Shown here: positions 1-8,359 of the stretch, one piece after another
How the letters are laid out: every line of letters begins with the position of its first letter
Numbering within the stretch: the first letter of the stretch is position 1
Assembly (NCBI GenBank): GCA_023265135.1
Contig: JAHFUM010000005.1
Location: 1-64,000 of the forward strand
DNA: 64,000 nucleotides
Reading direction: 5' to 3'
Origin: Nitrosarchaeum sp.
GTDB lineage: Archaea; Thermoproteota; Nitrososphaeria; Nitrososphaerales; Nitrosopumilaceae
Program-made: the position numbers and the translations under genes
The notes under the pieces: model-generated
Database searches by the model: none
Told to the model about the DNA's origin: nothing
What the model saw: the letters and a program-made list of their open reading frames with translations, nothing else

Positions 1-177
1 ATTTGCAATTGCTCGGGCGACAGTCGTTTTTCCGCAGCCAGCGGAACCTGTAAAAAGGAATGATGGAACATTTCCACTCTTTATAAGACCTTTTATTTGG
101 TTTTTAGTGGATTCGGGAAGAATACACTCATCAATAGTTTTGGGGCGATATTGCTCTGCCCAGATCAGTTCACTCAT
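1..177 (-). CDS. 44: Clamp-loader large subunit gp44, N-terminal part (partial)
   Basis: ATPase subunit of the sliding-clamp loader, which opens gp45 and closes it around primed DNA. The visible 59 residues read MSELIWAEQYRPKTIDEC and then a Walker A motif, GSAGCGKTT; 'KYRP..IDECILP' followed by a P-loop is the start of T4 gp44 (AAA+). The ATG is preceded by GGAGATGAAAA, a good ribosome binding site. The gene leaves the window at the left edge, so Walker B and the arginine finger are not seen. It follows gp45 as in T4, but a tRNA, a small gene and a terminator-like hairpin lie between them. Confidence 0.93.
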   Translation of the reverse strand, partial: MSELIWAEQYRPKTIDECILPESTKNQIKGLIKSGNVPSFLFTGSAGCGKTTVARAIAN

Positions 178-192
178 TTTTCATCTCCAAAT

Positions 193-215
193 AAAAAAGC
201 AGATATTACATCTGC
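193..215 (-). terminator. Rho-independent terminator between the 53-aa gene and gene 44
   Basis: On the minus strand a perfect 6-bp stem GCAGAT/ATCTGC with a 5-nt loop is followed at once by TTTTTTATTT. It sits just upstream of the gp44 ribosome binding site, so it would reduce read-through from clamp gene 45 into 44. The stem is short and only partly GC, so termination may be partial. Confidence 0.6.
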
Positions 216-279
216 TCATTAAAATATTAACGGTTTTTCACCGGGTGAGGATGGCGGGGTAACCGAAAACCCTCGTACC

Positions 280-441
280 TTACTTACGCAATGATACAGA
301 AACTACCTTCTGACCATTCTTTGCAAACTCCGCACGCACTCCTTGTGCTGTCGCATGGCGACTCCGATAAATACCAGTGTCCTTTTGACCTTTTGCGTTG
401 ATTGTTGTTACAGACCACATTGTACGAATATCATGTTTCAT
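280..441 (-). CDS. Small basic protein, 53 aa, unknown
   Basis: Open frame of 53 codons starting MKHDIRTMWSVTTINAKGQK, with ribosome site AGGAG five bases before ATG. It is rich in Arg/Lys and lacks membrane segments. The pattern of short strands ('TMWSVTTIN', 'GIYRSRHA', 'QKVVSVSLRK') resembles small single-domain phage proteins, but I do not recognise the family. It lies between the tRNA and gene 44 and ends about 65 bases before the terminator hairpin. Confidence 0.7.
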   Translation of the reverse strand: MKHDIRTMWSVTTINAKGQKDTGIYRSRHATAQGVRAEFAKNGQKVVSVSLRK

Positions 442-510
442 TATTACTCCTAATTAAAATGAGCATTCAAGTCACATCACACATCTTGCTCAAGGATGTT
501 GTGAACTGGG

Positions 511-583
511 TTGCGGGAGTTGGGATCGAACCAACGATCTTCAGATAATGAGTCTGACGAGATACCATCTTCTCTATCCCGCT
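511..583 (-). tRNA. tRNA-Met (anticodon CAT)
   Basis: A 73-nt cloverleaf can be drawn by hand: acceptor AGCGGGA/TCCCGCA with an A-A mismatch at 1-72, U8-A9, D stem GAGA/TCTC with an 8-nt loop containing GG, anticodon stem TCAGA/TCTGA with loop CTCATTA, 5-nt variable loop, T stem GTTGG/CCAAC with loop TTCGATC. The anticodon CAT means elongator Met, or Ile if C34 is lysidine-modified. The anticodon stem lacks the three G-C pairs of initiators. U37 and the missing encoded CCA (ACCC instead) are unusual. It lies six bases downstream of gene 45. Confidence 0.82.
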
Positions 584-589
584 ATAAAT

Positions 590-1249
590 CTATTTGAAGG
601 TAGAATCACTTTCAACTGCAATGAACACAGTTAAATCTAATCCAGAATGTTTAAACTTGGAAATTTTCTTACTTGAAATCTCAACTTTATAGTCTCCATC
701 AACGAGTTTCAATTTATCAATCTTAAAGAAAATATTAAATGTTTCTTTTGTTAAAACACCTGTATCAATTTCAAATGAGTTTGCAGTAGGATTTTTCTTA
801 TCCATAACTTGCAATTTAATGGTATCATCTCCAACAACAGCCAAATCTTCAGCTGACAAAATAGATGCCATCTTTTGTAGCTTACTCAATGTTTCTGCGC
901 TCAGATCGAATAAAATTTCAGCTTTTGGAAAGGTGATATTTTTTGTAGGCACAGTTAAAAGAGACTCATCAGCATATACGTACTTTACTTTTGATTTTCC
1001 TTGCTTAATTGTAAGGAACTTTGTATCAAGAATTAACTCAGGAGCTTCAAATGCACTCAATACACCTAAGAACTCATTCAAATTGAAAATTGAAAGTTGC
1101 TCATCAAACTTATCTGAACCGTTAAATTCAGACATAATATCTTTTGATGGCGAGATTGTTGAAATTTTGTTCCCCTCTTTAATTACTAAATTAGAATTAA
1201 TAGACGAAAAATTCTTTAAAACTTCGATTGTATCTTTACACAGTTGCAT
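590..1249 (-). CDS. 45: Sliding clamp gp45 (DNA polymerase processivity factor)
   Basis: 219 aa, close to T4 gp45 (228 aa). It forms the ring-shaped trimer that tethers the polymerase to DNA and, in T4-like phages, also activates late transcription with gp33 and gp55. It starts MQLCKDTIEVLKNFSSIN and has the 'NLVIKEGN..STISPSK' and 'FDLSAETLSKLQKMASIL' strand-helix pattern of T4-type clamps. A 46-aa frame overlaps its first codons, so translation may be coupled. The tRNA-Met and clamp-loader gene 44 follow, matching the T4 45-44 linkage. Confidence 0.93.
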   Translation of the reverse strand: MQLCKDTIEVLKNFSSINSNLVIKEGNKISTISPSKDIMSEFNGSDKFDEQLSIFNLNEFLGVLSAFEAPELILDTKFLTIKQGKSKVKYVYADESLLTVPTKNITFPKAEILFDLSAETLSKLQKMASILSAEDLAVVGDDTIKLQVMDKKNPTANSFEIDTGVLTKETFNIFFKIDKLKLVDGDYKVEISSKKISKFKHSGLDLTVFIAVESDSTFK

Positions 1250-1376
1250 TCTTCACCTTTTGTTGCGAATTATTATGGAAAGGTGGTTTACTCCACCAAC
1301 TATTTTTCTTTGTTAAATTGCGGTGAGGAGCAACATTAAATGGTTGGCAACTCGGATAATCTCGTTCTTTACTCAT
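1236..1376 (-). CDS. Small protein upstream of and overlapping the clamp gene, 46 aa
   Basis: 46 codons starting MSKERDYPSCQPFNVAPHRN, with ribosome site AAGGA five bases before ATG. It is rich in Asn, Gln, Pro and Lys, probably disordered and basic. The last codons overlap the first 14 bases of gene 45, as expected for a translationally coupled leader. The reading frame contains a GGTGG/CCACC inverted repeat (about 1275-1290). I do not recognise it; T4 also has very small genes next to 45, but I see no proof of homology. Confidence 0.55.
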   Translation of the reverse strand: MSKERDYPSCQPFNVAPHRNLTKKNSWWSKPPFHNNSQQKVKNATV

Positions 1377-1388
1377 AGTAATCCTTTA

Positions 1389-1643
1389 TTAAGCAACAAG
1401 TTCAGCATCAGAAACATTTGATTCATTTTTAACATCCATGAACTTATTATGCATTGATTCAAACCAGTTGTCAAATACAGGTGTCTCAATTCCAGCTTGC
1501 TTCATTAAGTCAATGATAACTACTGAATGAGAATACTTTTTACCCATATCCATTCGACGCATAAATTCCTTGTATTTGCGCCCCATCCGCACAATCTGAC
1601 CATTGTTATCAGTAATACGACTCTGTTTTCTCCAAGCTTTCAT
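1389..1643 (-). CDS. Small conserved-looking phage protein, 84 aa, unknown
   Basis: The upstream ATG at 1685 gives a 14-residue extension without a ribosome site; the ATG at 1643 has AAAGGAGATATA directly before it, so MKAWRKQSRITDNNGQ is taken as the start. The N-terminal half is strongly basic (WRKQSR, RMGRKYKEFMRRMDMGKKY) and the C-terminal part is acidic. No domain is recognised. It lies between rIIB and the small frame ahead of gene 45. Confidence 0.7.
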   Translation of the reverse strand: MKAWRKQSRITDNNGQIVRMGRKYKEFMRRMDMGKKYSHSVVIIDLMKQAGIETPVFDNWFESMHNKFMDVKNESNVSDAELVA

Positions 1644-1656
1644 TATATCTCCTTTA

Positions 1657-2709
1657 TTATAGAAAACTATTTTGATAAGTATCAAGATCTATATACTGGC
1701 AACCTAGTTCAGTTTTTACAATTTTTCGACCAACGTAATATGAAGATGCATAATTATACCACTGTGAAGTACTAGATACATACTCAAATGAACTATCCTC
1801 AACAATTTTTTCAATTTCAGAAAGTGTCATTTTAGGTTTAGGGTAATCAGCAGGTGGAACCGTTGGTTTAACGGAGTCAAGTCCAGCCCAACCAGGCCCA
1901 CCATCATCTTTGGAAGTATATACAACAGCAGAATCTGTGTAATCTTTATTTGGCAACCAAGTTCTCCATTCACCTTTAACTTCTCCAATAACTTCATACG
2001 TCCAGGCTCTGCCTTTTGCATTATCATAATCTGATGGAATACTAACAACATTAGCTGGGTTCACTTTAACTAACATGCAACGAGAACCACCACTACCATA
2101 GTAACGCAAGTAAGATCTTGAACAAAAATGTAAACCGCTACTGCAAGTTTTGTTGCGGTCATCATCTACAAGTGCCCGCGGCATGAATGGAATTGCTCCC
2201 ACGCTATTATCTATAGTTCCAGAGTAGATATCTTTGTAATCATCACGAACAATTTTATATGCGATAAAATGACCATCTTCAGTGATTGGTAGTTCACATG
2301 CTTCTATAAATAAATAAAGTTCATCAATTGCCGACTTTCTTGGATTATCATACAGATTACTTAGAAAGTTTATCATAGGTCTGCAATCAAATCCTTGTGA
2401 TTGCATCTTAATTATGCGATTAATAATCTCTGGTTGCAACTCTATTCTTTCGGAATATCCACATAGTTTGATATACCCAACCCCATCTTTAATTGTAACT
2501 CTAGTGTCGAAAGAATCGTCAGTCATTTCAAAGAATGACTTAACAGCAACTTTAACATCTAATTTAAAAACTGCATCGTAATCATCCTCACTAATCAAGT
2601 TCAACGCTTGATTATAACGGTCATCATTGCTGAAAAACTTAACTTGTTCCCCATTTGATGTATCCAATACAGTGATAGAATCATTATTAATGAAGTGCAC
2701 ATATTCCAT
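1657..2709 (-). CDS. rIIB: rIIB-like protein
   Basis: 350 aa (T4 rIIB is 312 aa). In T4, rIIB acts with rIIA in lysis inhibition and protection against prophage exclusion; the molecular role is unresolved. The diagnostic block is at residues 136-220: FIEACELPITEDGHFIAYK, then 'DIYSGT.DN..G..P.MPR..VDDDR...CSSGLHFCS', shared by rIIB and related phage proteins. The C-terminal 80 residues (Pro- and Tyr-rich) look lineage-specific. It directly follows rIIA with 27 bases between, as in T4. Confidence 0.9.
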   Translation of the reverse strand: MEYVHFINNDSITVLDTSNGEQVKFFSNDDRYNQALNLISEDDYDAVFKLDVKVAVKSFFEMTDDSFDTRVTIKDGVGYIKLCGYSERIELQPEIINRIIKMQSQGFDCRPMINFLSNLYDNPRKSAIDELYLFIEACELPITEDGHFIAYKIVRDDYKDIYSGTIDNSVGAIPFMPRALVDDDRNKTCSSGLHFCSRSYLRYYGSGGSRCMLVKVNPANVVSIPSDYDNAKGRAWTYEVIGEVKGEWRTWLPNKDYTDSAVVYTSKDDGGPGWAGLDSVKPTVPPADYPKPKMTLSEIEKIVEDSSFEYVSSTSQWYNYASSYYVGRKIVKTELGCQYIDLDTYQNSFL

Positions 2710-2736
2710 TTACTTCTCCTTAGTTTATTTTAAAAA

Positions 2737-4815
2737 TTACCTCTCACACAAATTAATATACGTCAAAATCTTTTTATAATCATCTCCACTTAGATACTGT
2801 TCTACAAATTTCAACATTGGGTATGTGTCATGCAACTTACTTGAAAAATCTGCAATATTTAAAGTCGATAAAGTCGACAAAGGTTTGTTAAGAAGTACCT
2901 CACAGGTTTTTAGAAGATCCCATTGAGCCATTAGATATTTACCATCTGCAATATCAGATACACTCTTAATTATATTAACTATTCCATAGTATACAGAATC
3001 TTGTTTTATTGTCAAAGTCAATTTTGACTTATCTGTTTCGTTAATATAACCTATTAATCCATAACGATAGTTTTTATCTAATATGTCCTTAATCTTGGCC
3101 TTCTCAATATCATTTTTTTTAGTTAGTAGAAAGTTGTAAGTTTTTTCTAAATATTCTTTAGGTGACATTGCATAGGAAGGAATTGAATTCCTTTCATAAA
3201 CTGCAACAATTATAGCATGAGTATTAATGCGTGAATAAAACTCATATAACTCTTTAGATTCTTTATCCAAAGATCTGACAGTATTGGCTTTTTTAAATTT
3301 AAAGCATACAATATCTTTTGTTTTATCTAAATCATTCTCATCTATAGGACTAAAATGTTTTCCTTGAATATGATAGATCTCGGATTTTAGTTTATCTTTC
3401 TTTTTTCTAAAAATAATTGGTTTATCTAAAGAAGATGCGATAATTTTATTAAAATCATTGGGGATACTGTCAAATAATGCCTTATCAACAATTAATACTT
3501 CTTTTTTTTGATTAATGGGGTGAGTTAAGTATAGTTTAACTCTTGATGGTGCAGTTGTAGCATCACGCAATACAATAACCAAATCATCCCGGTTACTAAC
3601 TTTAAATAATAAAAAGTATAAGTATGTTTTTGAAGACCATTCTGATTTAATATGAGCATTAGAAATGCTATAGCCAAATCTATTTCTAACCTTTTTACAA
3701 CCATTTGAGTTTACGTAATGAATATATTCATCTGCGCTGACACTAAATTTAAAAAATTCATTTTCGTAATCAATATCAGTGAACTTATCTTTTGCATTAT
3801 CTGCAAGAATTTTAAATATATTTCTGTTATTGCTAGTATATTTTTTACAAAAATCTATCATCCTTAACTTATAATCAAATATGTTGGATGCTGGGGATAC
3901 TTCTTTTTCCCAATATTTAGTTAGTTCATCTACAACTGTTTTACATTTAGCATCAATTGCATCTATTGTCTTTTTGTCATATTGCAAATCTTCTCTAGAT
4001 AAACTTACACTAAGTTCGCCAATGTCGAATTTTAGATTAATTTTGAGAGATTTAATATAGTCATAGTATTCTTTATTGGGCCCTTCAATTTTTTCCCATT
4101 GTACAACATATTCTCTTCGATTAATTACAACTGAAGTTAATTTATGATCACTTTTTACATTTGAAAAGAAATTAATACCATTAAACAAAATATCAACTGG
4201 TATTGGCTGATTCTTTATACTTTTGCAAATAGGCATTGGTGAATAAAATTTGAACGTATTATATGCCTCATCATGCCAACGACTAATTTGACTCGGTTTA
4301 ATAGGTAAAACCACTTCCAAACCAGTTTCAGTTGTTGCCTTACTGAAAAGTTTATTAATAGCAGGAATACCATTTTCATTCACATGAATAAGATACTGAG
4401 TATGTAATCCGCCATGATGACTATTAATAGTCCATGTATCAGTTACAGCAGCAGGACTTTTTGAACCGATGCCAAAACCGCCAATTTGTTCATTTGTTCC
4501 TGTCTTAGACGATTCACCATACTTAGTAAGATAGCGATATACATTTTCTTCAGCCAAACCGAAACCGAAATCACGAATACGCAACTCGGGGCAAAGTTGA
4601 GTCGGAAATGTGACTTGAATAGGGTCTTGTGGATTCCCTGACTCAACATGTGCATCTAATGCATTAGAAGTCAACTCTGTTAAAACTGAGCGTTCCTTAT
4701 TTGTATATAGAAAGTTAGAAAGAAAACTAAAAATTTTTGCTGAGTTTTCAGAGACACCAAACTCAACTGAGTTTTTCAGATTGGTTTTAATATCATGTTT
4801 ATTCTCAATAATCAC
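2737..4815 (-). CDS. rIIA: rIIA-like protein with GHKL ATPase domain
   Basis: 692 aa (T4 rIIA is 725 aa). The N-terminal third is a GHKL (Hsp90/histidine-kinase/MutL-type) ATP-binding fold: N box ELTSNALDAHV at residues 47-57, G1 box RDFGFGL at 81-87 and G2 box GGFGIGSKSP at 112-121. The rest has no recognised domain. In T4 the protein is membrane-associated and works with rIIB. Its ATG overlaps the end of the preceding hydrolase gene, so the two are likely translated together. Confidence 0.92.
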   Translation of the reverse strand: MIIENKHDIKTNLKNSVEFGVSENSAKIFSFLSNFLYTNKERSVLTELTSNALDAHVESGNPQDPIQVTFPTQLCPELRIRDFGFGLAEENVYRYLTKYGESSKTGTNEQIGGFGIGSKSPAAVTDTWTINSHHGGLHTQYLIHVNENGIPAINKLFSKATTETGLEVVLPIKPSQISRWHDEAYNTFKFYSPMPICKSIKNQPIPVDILFNGINFFSNVKSDHKLTSVVINRREYVVQWEKIEGPNKEYYDYIKSLKINLKFDIGELSVSLSREDLQYDKKTIDAIDAKCKTVVDELTKYWEKEVSPASNIFDYKLRMIDFCKKYTSNNRNIFKILADNAKDKFTDIDYENEFFKFSVSADEYIHYVNSNGCKKVRNRFGYSISNAHIKSEWSSKTYLYFLLFKVSNRDDLVIVLRDATTAPSRVKLYLTHPINQKKEVLIVDKALFDSIPNDFNKIIASSLDKPIIFRKKKDKLKSEIYHIQGKHFSPIDENDLDKTKDIVCFKFKKANTVRSLDKESKELYEFYSRINTHAIIVAVYERNSIPSYAMSPKEYLEKTYNFLLTKKNDIEKAKIKDILDKNYRYGLIGYINETDKSKLTLTIKQDSVYYGIVNIIKSVSDIADGKYLMAQWDLLKTCEVLLNKPLSTLSTLNIADFSSKLHDTYPMLKFVEQYLSGDDYKKILTYINLCER

Positions 4816-5255
4816 TTTAAAGCCTCCGATAGTCTCAAATACATATTATGATATTTTTCCATGCGTTTAATATCTTTTGCAGTAACACCTTTTAACCTAC
4901 GGATATCACTGTTATGGCGCAAATCTGCAAGTTTGACTCTCATTGCATCTTTATTCCCTAGCAATCTGGCCATATAGCCATCGTCAGATTCACCATAAAC
5001 TTTGGTTAAGTCGTATACTGTATCAATCACTCTTTTAGTCATTCCTGCTAGCTTCAATTCATTTAATGAAGTATCAGTATCTTCTAGCAAATCATGGCCT
5101 AGAGCAATACATTGCAACTCTTCATCATCAGTTTTCAAGTAATGCATAACTGCAAGAGGATGTAAAATATAAGGCATTCCACCTTTGTCATACTGACTAG
5201 CATGTTTGTTAGTTGCCAGAACTAACATATTGTGAAGCATTTCACCTTTTCTCAT
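4812..5255 (-). CDS. HD-family (p)ppGpp hydrolase-like protein (MESH1/SpoT-type)
   Basis: 147 aa with the layout of small alarmone hydrolases: HASQYDKGGMPYILHPLAV (residues 18-36), the HD pair in ALGHDLLEDT (H54, D55, E58, D59), and KLADLRHNSD (108-117). These are the metal ligands and catalytic residues of the RelA/SpoT hydrolase domain; no synthetase domain is present. If active, it would remove (p)ppGpp and relieve the stringent response, or hydrolyse a related nucleotide. It is in one operon with rIIA and rIIB. Ribosome site GAAGGA precedes ATG. Confidence 0.85.
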   Translation of the reverse strand: MRKGEMLHNMLVLATNKHASQYDKGGMPYILHPLAVMHYLKTDDEELQCIALGHDLLEDTDTSLNELKLAGMTKRVIDTVYDLTKVYGESDDGYMARLLGNKDAMRVKLADLRHNSDIRRLKGVTAKDIKRMEKYHNMYLRLSEALK

Positions 5256-5257
5256 AA

Positions 5258-5452
5258 CTAATCCTTCTCTTGTAAAGGGAAATTTTTATCAGTAAATAAT
5301 ATAACATTTTGTAAAAAATCATACAGAATATCTGATAACGATTCACAACCCACCAATAACAACACTGGAATTACCATGAAGATCGCAATTAAAACTCTGA
5401 ACGTTTTATTTACGATGTTTTGCTTGAATCGTACAATCAATTTAGAGTTCAT
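5258..5452 (-). CDS. Small predicted lipoprotein or membrane protein, 64 aa
   Basis: Starts MNSKLIVRFKQNIVNKTF, then a hydrophobic segment VLIAIFMVIPVLLLVG ending in Cys, giving a lipobox LVGC followed by ESLSD. This fits a signal-peptidase-II lipoprotein with a short mature part of about 28 residues, or simply one membrane helix. The ATG at 5452 (AAGGTG before it) is preferred to the longer start at 5476. It is the first gene behind the sigma70 promoter at 5489-5516. It could be a lysis-control or exclusion factor given the rII context, but this is only inference. Confidence 0.65.
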   Translation of the reverse strand: MNSKLIVRFKQNIVNKTFRVLIAIFMVIPVLLLVGCESLSDILYDFLQNVILFTDKNFPLQEKD

Positions 5453-5488
5453 AATATTCACACCTTGTTTAATCATTCAATATAACGC

Positions 5489-5516
5489 ATTATACAGAAT
5501 TGCTAATTAAATGCAA
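5489..5516 (-). promoter_or_regulatory. Sigma70-type promoter for the lipoprotein-hydrolase-rIIA-rIIB operon
   Basis: Minus strand: TTGCAT (5511-5516), 16-base spacer, exact TATAAT (5489-5494), about 37 bases upstream of the lipoprotein start. It lies just past the end of gene 46, making this operon independent of the upstream recombination genes. It resembles a host-type early promoter; no MotA box was seen. Confidence 0.75.
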
Positions 5517-5525
5517 GCAGTTTAT

Positions 5526-7235
5526 CTAATCTATTGATATTTCAGTGAAATTGTTTTTTCGGATAAATTTGATAACAGAATCTACTTTATCTGCCATAGC
5601 ATCTTTATGGCTAATAATAAAAACATTCTCTGCTGAACAAATTTTTAGAAGTTGTTGCAACATTTCGGATCCAGCACCATCTAATGCAGCATCAAACTCA
5701 TCCAATATTAAAAGATTTGTACTAACTGAATTTTTGGCTTTGGCAATGTCACGCCATGTTAAAAGGAGCGCAGCGTCAATTCTTCTTTTCTGACCATCTG
5801 AGAAATTAGAATAAGTAAAGTTATCGCGATGCCTAGATTTAATTGTTTCTTCAAAATTCTCATTCAAATGAAAAGCACAGAAAAAATCTAACTCACCAAG
5901 ATACTTATTAATAAGTTTGTTGAAAGTTGGTATATACTGTTTGATAATTTTACTTTTAATACCCGTATCAGATAGCATAGTGAAAATCATATCTTGATAT
6001 TGTTGACTTTCCAACAACTTCTTTTTTTCTTTATCAAGCGATATGAATTTTTTTGCAAACTCTTTTAACTTGTTACTTTCTGCATCAATGGAAATTGTAT
6101 CGTTATGGTCATCTATCTGAGTTCTAGCTTTTTGAATCAGAACTTGATTACCATGTATTTCATTACTTATTCCACTCAATTCACTTTGAAGTGACGTTTT
6201 ATTCTCTAAAAGACTTTCATATTCCGCAAGATCGTGACTAAGTGAAGTAATAAGAGAATTACATTTTCCCAACTCATCTTCGTACTCTGCAAGATCAACA
6301 TTAACAGAAGATATTATAGAAATTTTATGAACATCAGATACATCTTGACTGCACGTAGGACAAACATCAACCGTTTGATAAAATTCTTTTCGTTCAATTA
6401 TTTTATTTCGTTCAATAGCAATATTTTTAAGTTTTAATTTTGCACCACGAACATCATCTTGAATATTAGAATGTGCAGTAACTTCAGAATCTAAATTCAG
6501 AATCTTAGTTTGAATTTTTTTCGTTTCACTAATAAGTCTATTATTAGATTCCTCACATTTGGAGATACCTGCCAGTAACTTATCAATTGACTCTCCTCGT
6601 TCCTGCTTAAGTTTTTTAACAAATGACTCTTGAAGATTAACTTTTTCTCTTGTGGATTTAATTTCAGCATCTATGTCCTTTAGCGCATCTTTAGTTAGTC
6701 TAATTTCATCTTTTAACAACAAATTCATAGTTGAGAAAATACGAATATCTAATAAATCTTCAACAAATTCTCTGCGTTCTTTTGCGGGCATGACCATGAA
6801 GGGGGTATATTCCCCCGAACCAACAACTACAACTTGAGTAAAGGAACGATAATTCATTTTAAGAATTTGATTTTCAAGAATTTTTTGATAATCCTTAACA
6901 TGCGGATCTTGTTTTACGAGTTCATTCTCTAAATAAATTTCAAACTTATTTGGCTTCATGCCACGAATAACTTTATATTTTTTCTTACCAATAGTGAACT
7001 CAATTTCAACTTCGAGTTGTTTTTGATTAATAGAATTTATTAAAGACGGTTTATTAACATTCCCAAAACCTTTGCCGAACAAAGCAAAGCACAGTGCATG
7101 AATGGTAGTAGACTTCCCATCACCATTTGTTCCACTGATAAGAGTTGTTTTTTTTCCATCTAATTTGAGTTCTATTGGAATATTTCCAACAGAACGAAAA
7201 TTTTTATACTTTATACTATTAAATATAATTTTCAA
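5526..7235 (-). CDS. 46: Recombination nuclease subunit gp46 (SbcC/Rad50-like ATPase)
   Basis: 569 aa (T4 gp46 is 560). Walker A GTNGDGKST at residues 35-43, zinc-hook CPTC at 292-295 between two coiled-coil arms, ABC signature FSDGQKRR at 478-485 and Walker B LLILDEFDAALD at 508-519. With gp47 it resects DNA ends for recombination-dependent replication and takes part in host DNA degradation. It ends the uvsY-uvsW-55-47-46 operon; its start follows the gp47 stop by one base. Confidence 0.95.
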   Translation of the reverse strand: MKIIFNSIKYKNFRSVGNIPIELKLDGKKTTLISGTNGDGKSTTIHALCFALFGKGFGNVNKPSLINSINQKQLEVEIEFTIGKKKYKVIRGMKPNKFEIYLENELVKQDPHVKDYQKILENQILKMNYRSFTQVVVVGSGEYTPFMVMPAKERREFVEDLLDIRIFSTMNLLLKDEIRLTKDALKDIDAEIKSTREKVNLQESFVKKLKQERGESIDKLLAGISKCEESNNRLISETKKIQTKILNLDSEVTAHSNIQDDVRGAKLKLKNIAIERNKIIERKEFYQTVDVCPTCSQDVSDVHKISIISSVNVDLAEYEDELGKCNSLITSLSHDLAEYESLLENKTSLQSELSGISNEIHGNQVLIQKARTQIDDHNDTISIDAESNKLKEFAKKFISLDKEKKKLLESQQYQDMIFTMLSDTGIKSKIIKQYIPTFNKLINKYLGELDFFCAFHLNENFEETIKSRHRDNFTYSNFSDGQKRRIDAALLLTWRDIAKAKNSVSTNLLILDEFDAALDGAGSEMLQQLLKICSAENVFIISHKDAMADKVDSVIKFIRKNNFTEISID

Positions 7236-7236
7236 A

Positions 7237-8289
7237 TCAATCTACCACTTCTAATGCTTTTATGTATAATCCATTTAATATATCATTTAACTTATCTTTT
7301 TTCAAGTCACATTCAATTTGAGTCACAAAAGACTCCATTAATGTTTTGGTATCACTAATATCTATTGTATCATCAACTTCAACATCATCAAAACCTATTT
7401 CTATATCAGTTATTTTTAAGTCTGCTGGACCGATCATAAGAATTCTATTTACAACTTTTTCAAATTTTGATGGATTTGTTTTATTAATAACTACAATCTT
7501 AACATATGTATCTTTTAATGAGCTAATAATATAGTTGGGTTCTTTATCCCTATCATCATATTCTATTCGATTAAATAGTGTTAAAGGATTTTCAATAAAT
7601 TTAATTTTGTGATTTTTACAATCAAAAACATGAAAACCCTTTTTATCACCATAATCTATCCAACTCATTTCAAATGGTGTTCCAAGGTACTGGATATTGC
7701 CACTTTTGCTTCTAGTATGATAATGACCAGAAAATACGGAATCAAATTTATTATATCCTTTAATTGAATCACCACCAACTGATTTCTGACCTTTATGCAT
7801 TTCAAATCCATCAAACTCAAAATGACCAGCGCAATAGATGCAATCAGTATTTTTAATAAATTCGGCAACCTTTTCCCTATTTTCACTACATATCCAGGGA
7901 ACTAAAAGAAAGTTAATATCTCCAATTTTAGATTCTGTTACTTCATTTATAATTTTAATATTGTTATATTCTTTTAAAAATAATTCGGGAGCATTTACTT
8001 CAAGTGAATTGCGTGCTGCTATGTCATGGTTACCTAGGATTGATATAATATTGATATTATTATCACGCATATAATCAAATACCCGTGTTTTCCATTTGTA
8101 TAATATTACATGATTTGAAAACTTTCTCGAATCAAACATATCACCAAATTGAAGAATTTTGGTTATATTATTTTCCAACATATAAGGAAATAAAACTTCT
8201 TCAAAAAATCTTATTTGAAAATCTGCAATAATAGGGGATGCAGTTCGAGCGCCAATATGAATATCACCTAAAAATATAATTTTACTCAT
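7237..8289 (-). CDS. 47: Recombination nuclease subunit gp47 (SbcD/Mre11-like)
   Basis: 350 aa, matching T4 gp47 (339). Metallophosphatase motifs: GDIHIG at residues 8-13, GDMFD at 49-53, GNHD at 86-89, AGHFEFDG and SGHYHTRS further on. It is the nuclease partner of gp46 in DNA end resection. Its ATG overlaps the stop of a 25-codon frame (ATGAGTAA), so translation is probably coupled. Confidence 0.95.
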   Translation of the reverse strand: MSKIIFLGDIHIGARTASPIIADFQIRFFEEVLFPYMLENNITKILQFGDMFDSRKFSNHVILYKWKTRVFDYMRDNNINIISILGNHDIAARNSLEVNAPELFLKEYNNIKIINEVTESKIGDINFLLVPWICSENREKVAEFIKNTDCIYCAGHFEFDGFEMHKGQKSVGGDSIKGYNKFDSVFSGHYHTRSKSGNIQYLGTPFEMSWIDYGDKKGFHVFDCKNHKIKFIENPLTLFNRIEYDDRDKEPNYIISSLKDTYVKIVVINKTNPSKFEKVVNRILMIGPADLKITDIEIGFDDVEVDDTIDISDTKTLMESFVTQIECDLKKDKLNDILNGLYIKALEVVD

Positions 8290-8359
8290 TGTCTAATTTA
8301 ATATTTCTGTGGGCCAACCTCATTGCCATTTCCCGTAACATTTTTAAAGTCGGTGCCAT
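8282..8359 (-). CDS. Very small ORF (25 aa) coupled to gene 47
   Basis: Codes for MAPTLKMLREMAMRLAHRNI plus five residues, with a strong ribosome site GAGGAG six bases before ATG; its TAA overlaps the gp47 start. It looks like one amphipathic helix. It may be a real microprotein or simply a leader that carries ribosomes to gene 47. Confidence 0.5.
   Translation of the reverse strand: MAPTLKMLREMAMRLAHRNIKLDNE

Noticed and set aside
230-275. Second terminator-like hairpin downstream of the 53-aa gene
   Set aside because: GGTTTTCGG can pair imperfectly with the GGTGAAAAACC side but needs a bulge and lacks a clean U-run; the hairpin at 193-215 is a better terminator.
819-1316. Open frame of 165 codons opposite the clamp gene
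   Set aside because: Antisense to gene 45, a convincing conserved protein; the translation is Ser/Phe-rich with no ribosome site, typical of a shadow frame.
4443-4655. 70-codon minus-strand frame within rIIA
   Set aside because: Lies entirely within the GHKL-encoding part of rIIA in another frame and has no ribosome site.
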